NCBI GenBank assembly: GCA_016858145.1
Contig: JAEHOE010000060.1
Coordinates: 248,001-312,000 of the forward strand
Length of the DNA stretch: 64,000 nt
Direction: 5' to 3'
DNA from: Edaphochlamys debaryana
Lineage: Eukaryota > Chlorophyta > Chlorophyceae > Chlamydomonadales
Shown: positions 10,972-23,200 of the stretch, piece by piece
Layout of the letters: each line of letters starts with the position of its first letter
How positions within the stretch are numbered: the first letter of the stretch is position 1
Program-made: the position numbers and the translations under genes
The notes under the pieces: generated by a model
Database searches by the model: none
What the model saw: only the letters and a program-made list of their open reading frames with translations
Told to the model about the DNA's origin: nothing

Positions 10972-13900
10972 ATGATGCTGAAGGGGACAGCGCAACGCCT
11001 CAGCGAATGCTCGGCGCGGCGAACCGCGACGGCTGTGTTGCGTAGTCGTCAGTCGCAGCCCGTCGCAACGAGGCTCGCAACACTCCAATCACCACTGTGT
11101 CGCAAAGCAACGAGCATGTCTGCTGCTTACAGTGGCCGGGGCAGCGTAGGCAGTGGGGACCGCACACGGTGCATTTCGATTCCAGAAACGACCGCCCACA
11201 GCTCTCCAGCGGAACGCTTGGACGTCGACGTGGTGCGCAGGGGTGTATTGAGGATAATATCGATTGGATGCGCATATCACTTTTTCTTTGTCGTCGGCCG
11301 GTGCCCGTGCAGGCCATCGCCGGGGCGGGCCCCGCCGGCCTTGCCACGGCCCTGGCCCTGCCTACGCCGCGTCCTGCCTCCCACCACCACGATAGCGGTG
11401 AGCCTCCGCGCGTCACAAGCAGCACTCACCTGCCGTCACGACCCTTGGCCGTACTTAGGTCCCCGACCGTGCGTGCGTGAAGTTGTTTGATGCGGAGTGT
11501 GGCTCGTTCCAACCCCTGATAACCGCCTTGCCCCGCCGCGCCGCCCATCTCCATCCTGTGGCAGCTTTTCGATGCACGGGGACTAGACGTCGCATATGGC
11601 TCGGGGATGGGTAAGCGAGGGAAGAGGTTGGTGCCCGCTGACGGGGCAGGGTCGCAGGGGCCATTACTTACTCACAAAGTCCGACACTTTTTGTGACAAG
11701 AAGCCTCAGAGAGAGAGAGAGAAGCCTGCCCCATGGTTCGGGCGCAGACATTATGATCAACGGCATGAAAGCGCTGGAGTCAATCGACCCCTGCGTGGTG
11801 CACAGGTACGGCAGGCGTACGCAGATGTACATTGCACCTCTACCCCTATCTAGTGCTGGACTGCTTGTCATGCGTCTATTGCAGGCTGTACGAGCAGGCC
11901 TTCTACAGGATGCGACTCAAGGTTTTCGAGGAACGCTCTTGGGAGTTCATGGTATGTGGGCCCCCAATAGCCCCCGCCCATAGCAGCCAATGGTCACGCC
12001 CGGGCTGAGTGCTTGTCCGCCTTCCTTGCAGAGGGATGGTCTCGTCCACGACGAGAAGGACCTCGACGTGTGGCAACACTCCAACTGCACCATCCATTGT
12101 TACGTGGCTTGCTCCCTCGCGCCTTGCAGACAACCGCCTCTGTTTGCCTGGGCACGCACTGCTGGCTGCCGCTTCGCCTGGCCTACCTCACAGCCCCGCC
12201 GTTGCTGCACCGCGCAGGTGGCAAGTGATCAAGGTTCTTCAGGAGGCCCTGCCTGCTGAGGGTGCGTGTGTTTCCGGGACCTCTTAGTGTGCGCGATTGG
12301 CCGCGTCAGATATGACGTGTGTTTTGCGGTCTGTGATGCCCTCGGTCATCAGCAGGCACCACCGTGCACCGCGGCACCAAGCTGGCGGACGTGCGGGAGC
12401 TGAGCCCCGAGGAGCAGGCGGCGGCGGGGGGCTTCCGCTACGCCCTGAGCCTGGAGCGCACTGCGGCGGCAGGGGCGGAGGCCACGGCAGGGGCGGGGGC
12501 GGCAGGGGGCGAGCGGCTGGAGGTCCGGGCCCGGTGGCTGGTGGGGGCGGACGGCTTCTTCAGCCGCGTGAGGAGGCAGGTGAGACCGAGTGCAGCCGAG
12601 GCGCCTCGGTTGACCACGGGGATGAGCTGCTCTTGCGTGACTGCTGCTTGAGCATCTCCATCCCATCTGGCTAACTCTCAGGTGGGCGACGGCGTGGCGC
12701 CAGAGTTCAGCGACGCTGTCGTTTGGTGGGGCAACGTCACACCCGAGGACCTGGCGGCGGCGGGGGCGGACTGGCCCATGGCGTTACGGGACATGGACGG
12801 CCTGCCGTGCGTAGCAACCGGATACATGACCGGGGGTCAGTCCCCCATCGTTTCAGCGCGGTACTTTCTCGCCTTGCGCGCAACTGTGCCAGATCTGGCG
12901 TCAGATATGAGCGCAGCCACGGGGGGCACCAAGGCGGCGGCGCGAGAGAAGAGTTTCTGGGTGCTGCAGGCGCGGCAAGAGGACATGGCGGCAGCTGGTG
13001 TCCCGTTCCCAGGTGAGGCCAGGGGAGAGGATCGTGAAGGCTGGCACAGCCCAGCAAGAACCTGCCCAGGTTCTAATGCCAATGCACAAGGGCGGTGGGC
13101 CCAAGGGCCCTTGTCAGGTGGCATGGCCGGGCTAGAATAAGCCCCGGTAACACCGCGCCTCCTGCCCCCCCTGGCCATCTCAGCCCCCGCCACGGCGTCC
13201 GGCGAGGAGAGCCCCGCGCTGGCGCGTGCCCTGGCAATATTTACGTTCCTTCCGGAGGACGTGCGGTCCTTCCTGGCCGCAACCAAGCCGGAGACGGTGA
13301 CTGAGCGGGGCCTGTACAAGCACCCCTGGGGCAAATTTGCACCGGTAAGCAGGATTCCCGAGGCTTACTAACCGTTCACGCATTGCTCATGCCTTACGGT
13401 TGCTCAGGCGCTGATCGCTAAGCCCGCTGCCCGTTCGTGGCCCCGCTGCAGGGCGGCTGGGCCAACGGGCGGGGCATGGTGCTGGTGGGAGACGCGGCGC
13501 ACGCTGCCGGGCGGCCCAACGGCCAGAGCGCCAACTCCTCTTTCGAGGATGCGGCGGTGCTGGCGACGTGCGTGAAGAAGCACGGCCTGGGTGACGAGGT
13601 GAGATCGCCCGACTCGGGGGATGCGTTTGGCTCCGTTCCGGCCGCGGCTTCGGCCGAAGCTCTTTGCCTGTACACACATACCGCCAACCCCCTGAACCCC
13701 TCAGTCTTATCAACCCTCCGCAGGCCCTTGCAGCATACGAGGGCATTCGGCAGAAGCGGATTGGCGTCATCTTGGGCAAAGTCTTTGGCGGCGACGGCGA
13801 CGGGCTTTCCATGGCAGAGCGGCTCGCCCTGCTCTATGCCACCTCCTTTGATCCGCTGTGGTCCCCCACCGACCTGCCCGTGCCCGTGGCCAGCACGGAG

Positions 13901-14011
13901 GAGGGACTGGCCTGGTCACGCGCGCGAGTGCGGGAGATCGTGAAGCGCCGGATGCGCCGAGCGGACAAGGGCGCAGGAGTGGGGCAGGATGGGAAGCTGG
14001 TGCAAAAGTGA
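10972..14011 (+). CDS. FAD-dependent monooxygenase, family I, copy 3 (probably damaged)
   Basis: This copy has the same 12-exon plan as copy 2: 10972-11232, 11313-11397, 11565-11610, 11748-11805, 11885-11951, 12032-12099, 12218-12261, 12356-12579, 12682-13012, 13184-13344, 13452-13598, 13724-14011. The transit-peptide exon, AGAGPAG motif, VGADGFFSR and VLVGDAAHAAGRPNGQS are all present. Two lesions are visible. Exon 2 has a 4-bp insertion at about 11359-11364 relative to copy 2, which puts the rest of that exon out of frame. The exon 6 donor also reads ATTG|TTACGT where copy 2 has AGTG|GTAGGT, so the GT is lost. The remaining exons are open, and introns 8 and 9 are almost identical to those of copy 2, indicating recent exchange. 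It is a young pseudogene, an alternatively spliced gene, or a locus with assembly errors. Confidence 0.75.
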
Positions 14012-14979
14012 GGGTACAGTGGGGCGGCCTCATTCATCAAGGGCGGGGTGCTGCGGAGCGGCAGGAAAGACCGTGGGCGCGGGGTGAGGAACGTGGGGTC
14101 CGCGGGGGGCCAGACGCTGCCTGAAGGCTACTGCCTATGCTATTGACGAAGGGGCTGGATGGAGTGCTCTTTAGTATGTAGGAGACAGGACAGGCTCTGG
14201 CAGAGAGGCTCGTTTATTGTGAGGGGGGCAGCCGAGGTGGCGGCCGGGGGCGCTGGCGCGCTGCAGGGGTGCCGCGGCGGGGATGCTAGGCCACGTCTTG
14301 CACTTGCTGTACTTTCCGGTAGGGCGCCTGAGTAGGCGGAGTTCTGGGGGGATTCGTTGACGGACCCTTATCATGCATCTTTCACGGACGGACTGGTGAT
14401 GAGGTGGGCAAGCAGCCACAGCAGCAGTAGGGAGATAGACGAGGGGCTGTGTCTAGAACGGATCGACGGCCGGGGGCGGGGGACCAGGCCGAGTGACAAC
14501 GCCCACCCTCTCCACGTCCCCAGCATGCACCTCCCCATCTCTCGGCCCCTGCGAGCACAGAACTCCCCATCTCTCGCTCATCCTCTGTCCCGAGTGTCTG
14601 TGCGAGCACTACTACTAGGCCTGGCACAAATCAGCCTTTGACGTCGACACCGGCATCGCCCGTCTTCCCGGACCCAGCTGCACAGTCCCTGACTCCCGTG
14701 CTGCCTCGGCCACCCCAATCTCCGCCTGACTTCAATCACAGCACACAACGACAACAACGCACCCTCCGACACAAACAGCAACGCGGCTGGCCAACCCCTG
14801 ATCTACCTCAGGCCAGGCATGTCCACGCTTTATACCCGACGTCTTCACACTGAGCAACCCAGAATGCTAGCCGGGCCACTGACTTATGCGGCCAACAGAG
14901 CAGCCGAAGCTCATGCGCCCGGCCCTTGCAGCAAAACTTGACGAGACCTAAGCCCCGAGGGCCTGGGGTCTGATCTGCA
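14012..14979. other. Convergent intergenic region
   Basis: Lies tail to tail between monooxygenase copy 3 (plus) and the Rieske oxygenase (minus). The first 90 bp resemble the 3' flank of copy 2 (GGGCTGC/GGTGCTGCGGAGCGGCAGGAAAGACC). No gene is recognised. It should contain the two 3' untranslated regions. Confidence 0.55.
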
Positions 14980-17900
14980 TTAGTTGTTGAAGGCGTGGAC
15001 GAAATCCACGAAGCGAAACTGCTCCCGCAGCCCCGCCAGCGCCCGCACCAGCAGCCCACACGCCACCACCGCCGCCGCCCCCAGCGCAGTCGCGGGCGCC
15101 AGCAGCGGCGCACCCACCAGCGCACGCGCCACCAGCCACACGGCAGCCACCACGCCCGCAACCGCAGCGGCGGCCATGCCGCGCTCTGTGTTGCGGAGGG
15201 CCTGGGAGGAAGGGACAACAGTCGAGTGAAGAACGAGGCAAAGTCAAGTGGGTCCGGGCAGCCCGACTCTGCCTGCCTGACCCACATCGCTTCCCAACCA
15301 GGACAGCGCCGCACGCCCCGCACGCAGCATGCCGTACCTTGCTGCAGTGGCGGCAGTGCGCCGTGTGCTGCGAGTAGCGGTCGATGGTCTGGCGCTTAGT
15401 CATCTGGGCCGGCATGGGCGTGCCGGGCTCGCACGTGGGCACGGCGCCCTGCTGCGCCCCGCCAAACTGCGAATGCGGGCACGTGCGGGCACAGCTTGGT
15501 CAGGGGCGGGGTGGCGGGCAGCGCTTAGGTCACAGAAAACCGCTGCCCCTCGACGCCCTGGGACAGCATCTCATATCGTCGTGCCTCTGCCCAGAAACGA
15601 CCGGCCCGCCCCACCTCGTCGAACCACCGGCGCATGGCCACCACGGACCCGTCCGCGGGCGCCGGCATGTAGAAGCCGCCCTTCCAGTCGTTGCCCGTCT
15701 CCAGCAGCAGACGCTCCTGGGGCGCAGGGAAAAGGGAAACACACGGTCGGCAGCCCCGTCAGCCTCCGTCCCCGTGCACCACGTACGTCAGCAACGACAC
15801 CTCTGCGGTATCATACCTCCGGAGCAGGCCAGCTGCGCTGCTGCGGCGGCGTGCTGAGCCGTAGCCCGACCCCTCACCCAGGCTCCTGCGTGCACACGGA
15901 CCGCAGGCGTCCCCAAGAACCCCCCCACCCCCGCACCTGCACGTGCAGCAGGTAGGTGTCCGAGTCCAGCACGGGGTGCTTGCGGAAGGCGTGCACTGCA
16001 GGCGGGGCGGGAGCGAGGGCAGGGGCGCGGGTGAGCGGGGCGGGCCTGCAGGGCGGGGAGCCGTGTGGCCCCGAGGGTCTAGCAGGGAAGCGCACGGGGC
16101 CGCCCGCGCAGACGGCGACCCACCGAACCAGGTCATGGAGCCCAGCCAGCGCATCAGCACGGAGTTGAGGCTGAACTTGCGCTTGGGAGCGGGCATGCGC
16201 GTGTCCTGGGTGGGGGGCACGTGGGGACCGTGGGGAGCGCGGGGAGGGGCACGGGTGCAGTTGGCGGGCGATGCCAGAGCCAGGCGGGGCCAGGGGCATG
16301 CGCGTGGCCTGGGTGGGGGGCGCGTAACAGGGTCGAGGGCGGGTGGGCATGTGGGAGGGCGGGCGTTCCTGCGTCGGATGGAGGAGGACCCGCGAAGCCC
16401 TCAGCCCCGGAGGCGATCGGCAGGGGCGGCTCGGGGCGGAACTGCTCGACCCGGAGCAAGCCCGCAGAACCCAGCCCGCCACGGCAGCGTCCACCACCTC
16501 CACGCCGCCTAGCACGCAGACGTCAGCCACGCGCTCACCACCAGAGTCACTGCGTAGATGCGGCTCCAGCCGGGCTTGGTGGGCACACCGTAGAACACCT
16601 CGCTCGTGCGCACGCCCTCCGGCTGGAACCTGGGGAGCAGGGGGCGGCAGGCGGGGGCAGGTGGGGAGGGTTTCGAGCAGGGGGCAGCAGGCCGAGGTCA
16701 TGTGGCGGCGGGCCCGGCGGTCCATAGATGAGGCGGATGGCAGGAGGCCGAGGCCAGGACTGACTCGTGGCGAGGGGACGCGGGATGCGGGGGGCTGCGA
16801 GACCACACGCCGCTGTGAAAGGGCCCAGCAGGCGTGTGTTGGGCGTGGAAGAAGACGCAGCCCCGCCCCCCGCCCCCCGCTCCCCGCCCCGTGCGCACTT
16901 GCTCATGCCTGGGGCCTGGAAGGTGATGGTGGAGTTGCCGCCATACAGGCTGCGGAAGGGGAGGGCGGCAGGAAAGGGGCGGCAAGGGCAGGGCACGTGA
17001 GCCGGCAGAGGAGCAGCGGGCAGGACGTGCCTCCTCTGGTGCACATCCGACAATCAGTACGTGCGCACTCCCGCTCCCATCCCGCTCACTTGCAGCTGCA
17101 CTCGAAGCCGCTCGCGACCACGTCCCCCTGCAGCCGCACCGCCGTTCCATTCTCAATCTGGCGCACGCCCTGCAACATCCGGAACGAAGGCGAAGAGGGG
17201 CACCGGGGTAGGGGTTTCGGCATAGGTAACGTAGGTATGACTCCACTGCTGCGCAAGAGTGAACAGAGTTATCTACGCCCGGCAGTAGGCCGAGGGCCGT
17301 GAGGACGCGGGCTCACGAGGCGACCAGCTGCGCATGGGCCAGCCAGCGCTCCACCTCCGTGGGAGGGGAGCCCTGCATCAGCAGATTGCATTCCCCCAAG
17401 CCTAGATACTATACATCCAACCCTGCCTCTTCTTCCGCATCTGGCCTGCAACCCGGGCCACCTGATCAGGCTAGTGCACCAGTGCATGATACCCCACCGC
17501 AGCTTCAGGCAGCTTACTCCCATGCCATACCCCGGCGCCACACCCCCACAACGTACACCACACCCACAATGATGCTGTGGTGCGCGAAGTGGACGTGGGC
17601 CTGCGGGGCCACAAACGCACAGCAGGGACACAAAAAGAAGTCAAGGGTCCAGAGTCACCCTCTGAAGTGTTGCCTTCGGCCGCTGCTCCGCCCCTCGATG
17701 CCTAGCCCCCCACTATGCCACTAGCCCCACCACCGCTAACCCCTGGTGATCCTCTGTCAGCTTGCGTCTCCTGTGAGCAGCGTATGCAACGCACACGGTG
17801 CTACCCCTCACCGGGTCGAACAGATTCTCGCACAGCGTGTCGAACCTGCGGGGCCACACGCGAGCGAGCTTGCAAGGTCAGGGCGCGGCGCGCTTAGCAA

Positions 17901-19148
17901 AAGAGCCTGGCCACCATGAAGGGGACGTCAGGGCGCCTGTCGTGAATCCCACCCCGCACCCCGGCTCCCGCGGGCCCCGCCCACCGGATGGGCAGGTCAC
18001 GGCAGAAGAAGCCCCCGCCCATGACGTCCAGACCCGACTCGGCGGGTGGGCGGGTCAGCCCGGGGAGGGCCATGGATGGGAACTCGCTCGCCTGAGGAGG
18101 GGAGGAGGTTGGGGCGTGTGGCGGGGTTTGATTGTGGAGTGGGTCGCAGATCTTCTTCGCGATCGAAGCCCACGCGTATCATCACAACGCGTGCCGGAAA
18201 GGACCTGGGCCTCGGCGGCGTCAGCGACCCGCGCAGCGGTGTCAAAGGCCGGGCATTCTTACCCTCTCCCACGCCTGCTCCGAGCTGTCCGGCAGCACCC
18301 ACAGCAGTCCGTGCACCTCCTGCACCGGGAAGGCGCGCACGCACGAGCGGCGGCTGGCGCACGCCACCTGCTGCGCCTTGTCGTCGCCGCGGAGCTGCGG
18401 GATGTGCGTGCACGCGCCCCGCCCGTCGAACTGCCAGCCGTGGTACGCGCACTGGAGCGTGCCGTCCGACTCGAGGCGGCCCTCGGACAGGGGAGCAAGC
18501 CTGGGGGGGGCAGGGTAGGAGCGTGTGATTGGGGTGAGCTGAGGCAGGTAGCTCCTCCACGCCTCCAGTCTTCACGCCAGACGCCCTGTCCTCACCTGTG
18601 CGGGCACCTGTCCTCCACGGCCCTCCAGGCACCCTTGGAGTCCCGCCACAGAGCCATGGGGATGCCCAGGAGGTGGGTGGCGTGGGGCCGGCGGGGGTCC
18701 AAGTCTGCCACGATGGCTGCGGGATACCACTGGGACAGCCAGGGGAAGGATCCACCCACGGGCTGGGGCTGAGGGCTGCTGGCCAGCCCCTGCCGCCGGC
18801 CTTCAGTGGAACCTGGAGTGGCGGCATGTTGGTGGGAGGGGACAAACGGGGGAGTCTCAGCCGTGCAGGGCAGAGGGGAGGAGCGGGGCACAGCAGACGG
18901 CAGCCCTCGGCTCCGAGCTCGAGCTCATCAATAAGCTCACCGCGAGCGACTTGCTCCGTGGCTACAGATGCCGTCCGCGGAGGTTGCCCAAGAAGCCGAG
19001 GCTCAGCCACGCGATGGGCCACCGGCCATCGCTGCGGCGAAGCCACCAGCCCCCGCACGCATCCATTCTGCAACCCTAGAGCTTTCTGGCTCGACCCGCG
19101 ACCATGCGTAAAGCTTGAGCCGGACCGCGACTGTGAAAGGTGTTGCAT
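14980..19148 (-). CDS. PAO-like Rieske [2Fe-2S] oxygenase, copy A
   Basis: Fourteen in-phase exons encode 550 aa; minus strand, 5' to 3': 19148-18941, 18812-18596, 18500-18263, 18091-17985, 17845-17812, 17600-17568, 17169-17090, 16949-16899, 16629-16539, 16205-16124, 15995-15937, 15716-15615, 15466-15338, 15201-14980. Residues 1 to about 70 (MQHLSQSRSGSSFTHGRG...) form a transit-peptide-like leader. The Rieske cluster is C139-P-H141 and C159-AY-H162. The mononuclear iron site lies in ENLFDPAHVHFAHH (D267, H270, H275). The C-terminus has a CxxC pair (HCRHC, C472 and C475) followed by two hydrophobic helices. This order is that of the pheophorbide a oxygenase, TIC55 and PTC52 family, which act at plastid membranes with ferredoxin. 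The exact substrate is not decided by sequence. Several exons are almost identical to copy B at 24.9-28.8 kb, whereas the middle exons are far more diverged. Confidence 0.88.
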
Positions 19149-20279
19149 CGCGCACGAGCTGGAGTCGCTATCGGCGCGCGACAGGGCAAGCAAGTGAGTA
19201 ACAAGTGTGCTATCTGTTGTTGGCGAGCTAGCCGCGACGCGCTTCAACCTGCCAACCGCCACGAACACGCCCCCCCTGGCCCCGTCTCGCCCCGTCGCCC
19301 CATCCTCACCGCGACAGCGGTCCCCCTCGCCGCATTTACAGCGTCTCTCCCCCGCCCCGTTTCCCCCCTCGCCTCTCGGATCATATCCTGTGAACTCTCC
19401 GTCCTGGCAGCCATGGACGTAGAAACCATGCGGGTCCTTCCTGGTTAGTTCCGGGCCCGGCCGGTAACACACAACGGGGCACAAGCCACTAAGCGGCTGG
19501 AGGCATGGGGCGGGAGCTAGTAAGGTGGTGGACATGGGCCGTCCTGTTCTTATCAAGGGTCAAGGCTTGGACGTCAGAGGGGCGCTCTGCGCCGGAGGGG
19601 TGAGAGGATGATGGACTTGGCCTGTTGGCCATCCGGCACGTCGGCGGTCGGCGTGTTGCCCATCACATCCCAGACTAGCCAAAATAGGAAGCAAGTGGCA
19701 TACAGTGCTTATCGAATGTGCTGCAGGTGTGGGTGCGGGCGCATCATGCTCGGTAGTGCAGTTTCGGGTTAGATGCTCTACCGGAGTGACCCGCTTACCC
19801 AACAAATTCACTGGGGTATGCTTGAAGAGACTGAAGCTTATGCGCTTACAGCGGCCTGCCGACCGAGTTGGGTTCCCGAAAAGCCCGAAACTTGGCGGTC
19901 GGCACGGCAGTACGAGCAGCGCTAGCAATCTAGGCCTGAGGACATGTCAGAAGTGCTTCCCACAACGTGCTCTTATACCTGTTCCTCGAGGCAGCTTAGA
20001 GTTGTACAGTTGCAATTCACATAGGCGGCCTCCAAGGAGCAGGGGCCCAGCGCGACCGGCCCCCATCCCAAGGGACGAGGACGGACCCAGCGACTTTGCG
20101 AACCGACGTCTTACCCGGTCTTTCCCCGCCTGACTAAGAAGAAGGTGCGACCAACGTACTGGCATGGTCTGGAGCCCCGCGTCTTTTGGAGGTCAAGCTG
20201 GGTACCCATCCAGGCGGAGCCTGATGTCATTACCCGCACGCTTACGAGTGCTACATTGCTGGTCCTACAGGGAGTCGCA
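19149..20279. other. Divergent spacer between Rieske oxygenase A and the HRGP gene
   Basis: It should hold promoters for both genes. Short open frames occur on both strands, but none continues into a plausible exon chain. Confidence 0.5.
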
Positions 20280-23200
20280 ATGTCGCTACGGCGACGCGCG
20301 TTGAGCGCCCTTGGGCCAACAGCGCTGCACGCGGCCATTCTGGTGTCTGCACTCCTGCTTCTTGCAGCTGCGCCTGCTTCAGGTATGAAGAGGAGCGGAG
20401 ATACTCTAGGGTGCATTCTGGAGTGCTGGGCAAGGTGGTGGGCGAGCCAGCAACTGCGCGACGGCTGTCGCTAGCTACGTCGCGTGGGTGTGACGCGCGC
20501 AGCTGGGCCTCTTTGGTGGGCTGCTGCCCCACAATTATAAGAGGAATTACATATTCATTGCCTGCGTCAGGAGCGCGTGGTCGGCCGCAGGACGCGTATC
20601 CACTCAAACCCGTGCCCCTTCTTCGTCCCGGTGCCTCCCGCAGATGCACAGCGCGTGCGGTCACCGCCCTCGCCCCCCCAACCTCCAAGGCAAGTCGTAG
20701 TGCCAGTGAAATAGTGACCTGGCGGCTGCGCTGTGGCGATGGAGGGTGCATGGCTTGCCGCCCGCCCTTTTGCGCCAACGTCGGCTCGAGGGCCAAGAGC
20801 AGGAGCATGCCAGCAGGAGGCCTCCTGCATGGCAGTGCCTCGCCTGGCTCTCGGCTCAGGGCATTTCTCTGCCGCAGCGCAACAGCAGCGATCAGGCTGT
20901 AGTTGGTATCAGCCAGGTCTATATGTGTATGCACCCTCACCGCAGGACCGCTCTGCGGCTGCGCCCAAGCTTAAACCCCTCCCAGACCCTCCGCCCGTCC
21001 CAACCCGCAGCGTGCAAAACCCCAACCTGCTACCGCTCACACGCTCTGTTTATCCTGACGAGAACGCACTGTCCCTGTCATTTCCCCAGGCCTCCGCCTG
21101 CGCCACCACGGCCCGAGGATTACGACTACGTGAGTGGGTGCCGACCCGGCCTGAGCTGGGCAAACTTGCTAGAGGACGTACCTAGCGTAGTAGCCCTTTG
21201 CCGCCTGGCTCTTGCGGCTATTGATGGCACGGTGGGCACAGCTGCAGATGGAAGCGCTTTCCTCCCACAGGCAGTGACCCGGTGCCGGGTCCGCATGCCT
21301 TTTGCTTGCCTGACGGCGCGTTAATTCAAACCTCCGTTCCCTTCGACCCTCCTCCCCTCCAGGCGGACTACAACTGCACCGGCTTGGTGAGAGCGCGAAA
21401 GGCTGGGCACCTGGCTTCCGGCTTGGACAGCTCAGAGGCGCCAGGCATGCGTTGCATGGCGTGCCAGCTCGAGACCGCCCGCCCTCGCGAGGCCCACCAG
21501 CTCCTCGATGTGCTGCCAGCAAGGACGCGGAGCCTGTGGGGGCAGGGGGAACAGAACGGGAGGCACTTCAGCACGCCAGCAAGCAGACGTGGTGATGCAG
21601 CAAGGCGGCCAGCTCGCGGCGATGCGGAGCGTGCGGGGCACACGCGGCCCCGTGGCTTGGGTTGAAGCCAGGTTTCCGCGCGCTTCATGCCAGGGACACA
21701 TCACTGCAGGGGACCTGTTCATCCAGCTGCCGGTTCAGGCACCCCTACCAACATGCTCCTTGGCACCTGAGCGCCACTGACGCAGAATCACCGTCCTTAA
21801 TTCCCCTCCCCGGTCTCTCAACAGGACTATTGCTACGACTATGACTATGACTATGTGAGTGGGCGCACGGGGGTGGCCGTGATCGACTCGATTGGAGGTC
21901 AACCAAGTGTGGAGGTGGACGCGGCAGTGCGATGGCCAGCTGCAGGCGGCCTCGGCAAGGAACGGCCCCCGGGATGTGCTGCACGCCCGAATCCCTGTTG
22001 ACCGCCCTCCTCACCGCTCCCGCTCAGGACTACTCACCGCCGCCCGCGCCTAAGGCCGGGGGGCTGGGCGACAGCGTCTACTCCCCACCGCCCTTTAAGT
22101 CACCGCCGCCTACCAAGTCACCGCCACGGCCCCGGCCGCCGCCGGTGAGCGGGTTTCTGTGCGGGTTCTGCCAATGACCGGCACCAGAATCGGGGGTGCC
22201 CCTGCCTGCGACCAGGCAACCTGCATGTTCTGCTTGCTGACTGCCAGCTTCTCTCTCTACGTTGCCTGCAGCGCTTCCCGTCGCCTCGCAAGAGCCCCCC
22301 GCCGGCGGGCTCCCCTGAGGAACTCAAGTCGCCTCCGCCGGCCAAGTCCCCCCCGCCAACCAAATCGCCCCCACGACCCCGTCCGCCGCCGGTGAGCTCA
22401 GCCTCGTAGTCCAATCCAACTCGTCCGTGCAGTGAGCTTTGCTGCCAGACTTGATATGCACTGGGGCTTGAGTCACACGGAATCCTGGTGGCAGAAGGGG
22501 CAAGGCTTGCACGGATGCTTCGGGATGGCTAGGGATGTTAGTGTTCCCCTTGACCCACGTCCCGTTCCTTGCTTTGGCCTTGGCCGCCCCTCCTGCAGCG
22601 GTTCCCGTCGCCTCGCAAGAGCCCTCCGCCCGCTGATGCTACGAAGTCGCCTCCGCCGACCAAGTCCCCGCCTCGGCCCCGTCCGCCGCCGGTGAGGACG
22701 CCCTCCCCATGCACTGTGGCCAGGACTCCCCGGGGCCCCTCTTTCATAGGCTAGGGGCGTCCTGTGAACACGGGTGGGGGACGGGCTAGATGGCATCCTG
22801 CTCATTGGAGTGCTCCGGATCGTGTTCCCCCGCAGAAGTTCCCGTCGCCCCGGAAGAGCCCTCCGCCTGCCGACGCTACCAAGTCGCCTCCGCCGACCAA
22901 GTCCCCGCCGCGGCCCCGGCCCCCTCCGGTGAGCCTAGTAGCTTCAAGCCGAGCGCTACAGCCTCGCACCTGACGGGGGGCCAAGCGCCACACCTAGGCC
23001 CGACGGCCCACATCAAGGGGTGATAGACAAGAGGAGTTTAGGGACCCCTTCGCTGAAGTACGACAATCCCCTGGCTCCGCCGCAGCGGTTCCCGTCGCCT
23101 CGGAAGAGCCCTCCGCCCGCCGACGCCACCAAGTCGCCTCCGCCGACCAAGTCCCCGCCTCGGCCCCGCCCTCCGCCGGTGAGTTCTGGGCCGGTGCCCG

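Noticed and set aside
17317..17372. Extra exon of Rieske oxygenase A (GSPPTEVERWLAHAQLVAS)
   Set aside because: It has plausible splice sites but would end in phase 2 and force the following exons out of the family frame. Joining 17568 directly to 17169 is in phase and matches the family.
17997..19556. 519-codon minus-strand open frame as a single-exon gene
   Set aside because: Only its 19148-18941 part is coding (transit-peptide exon of the Rieske oxygenase). The rest runs out of frame through introns and the next exons.
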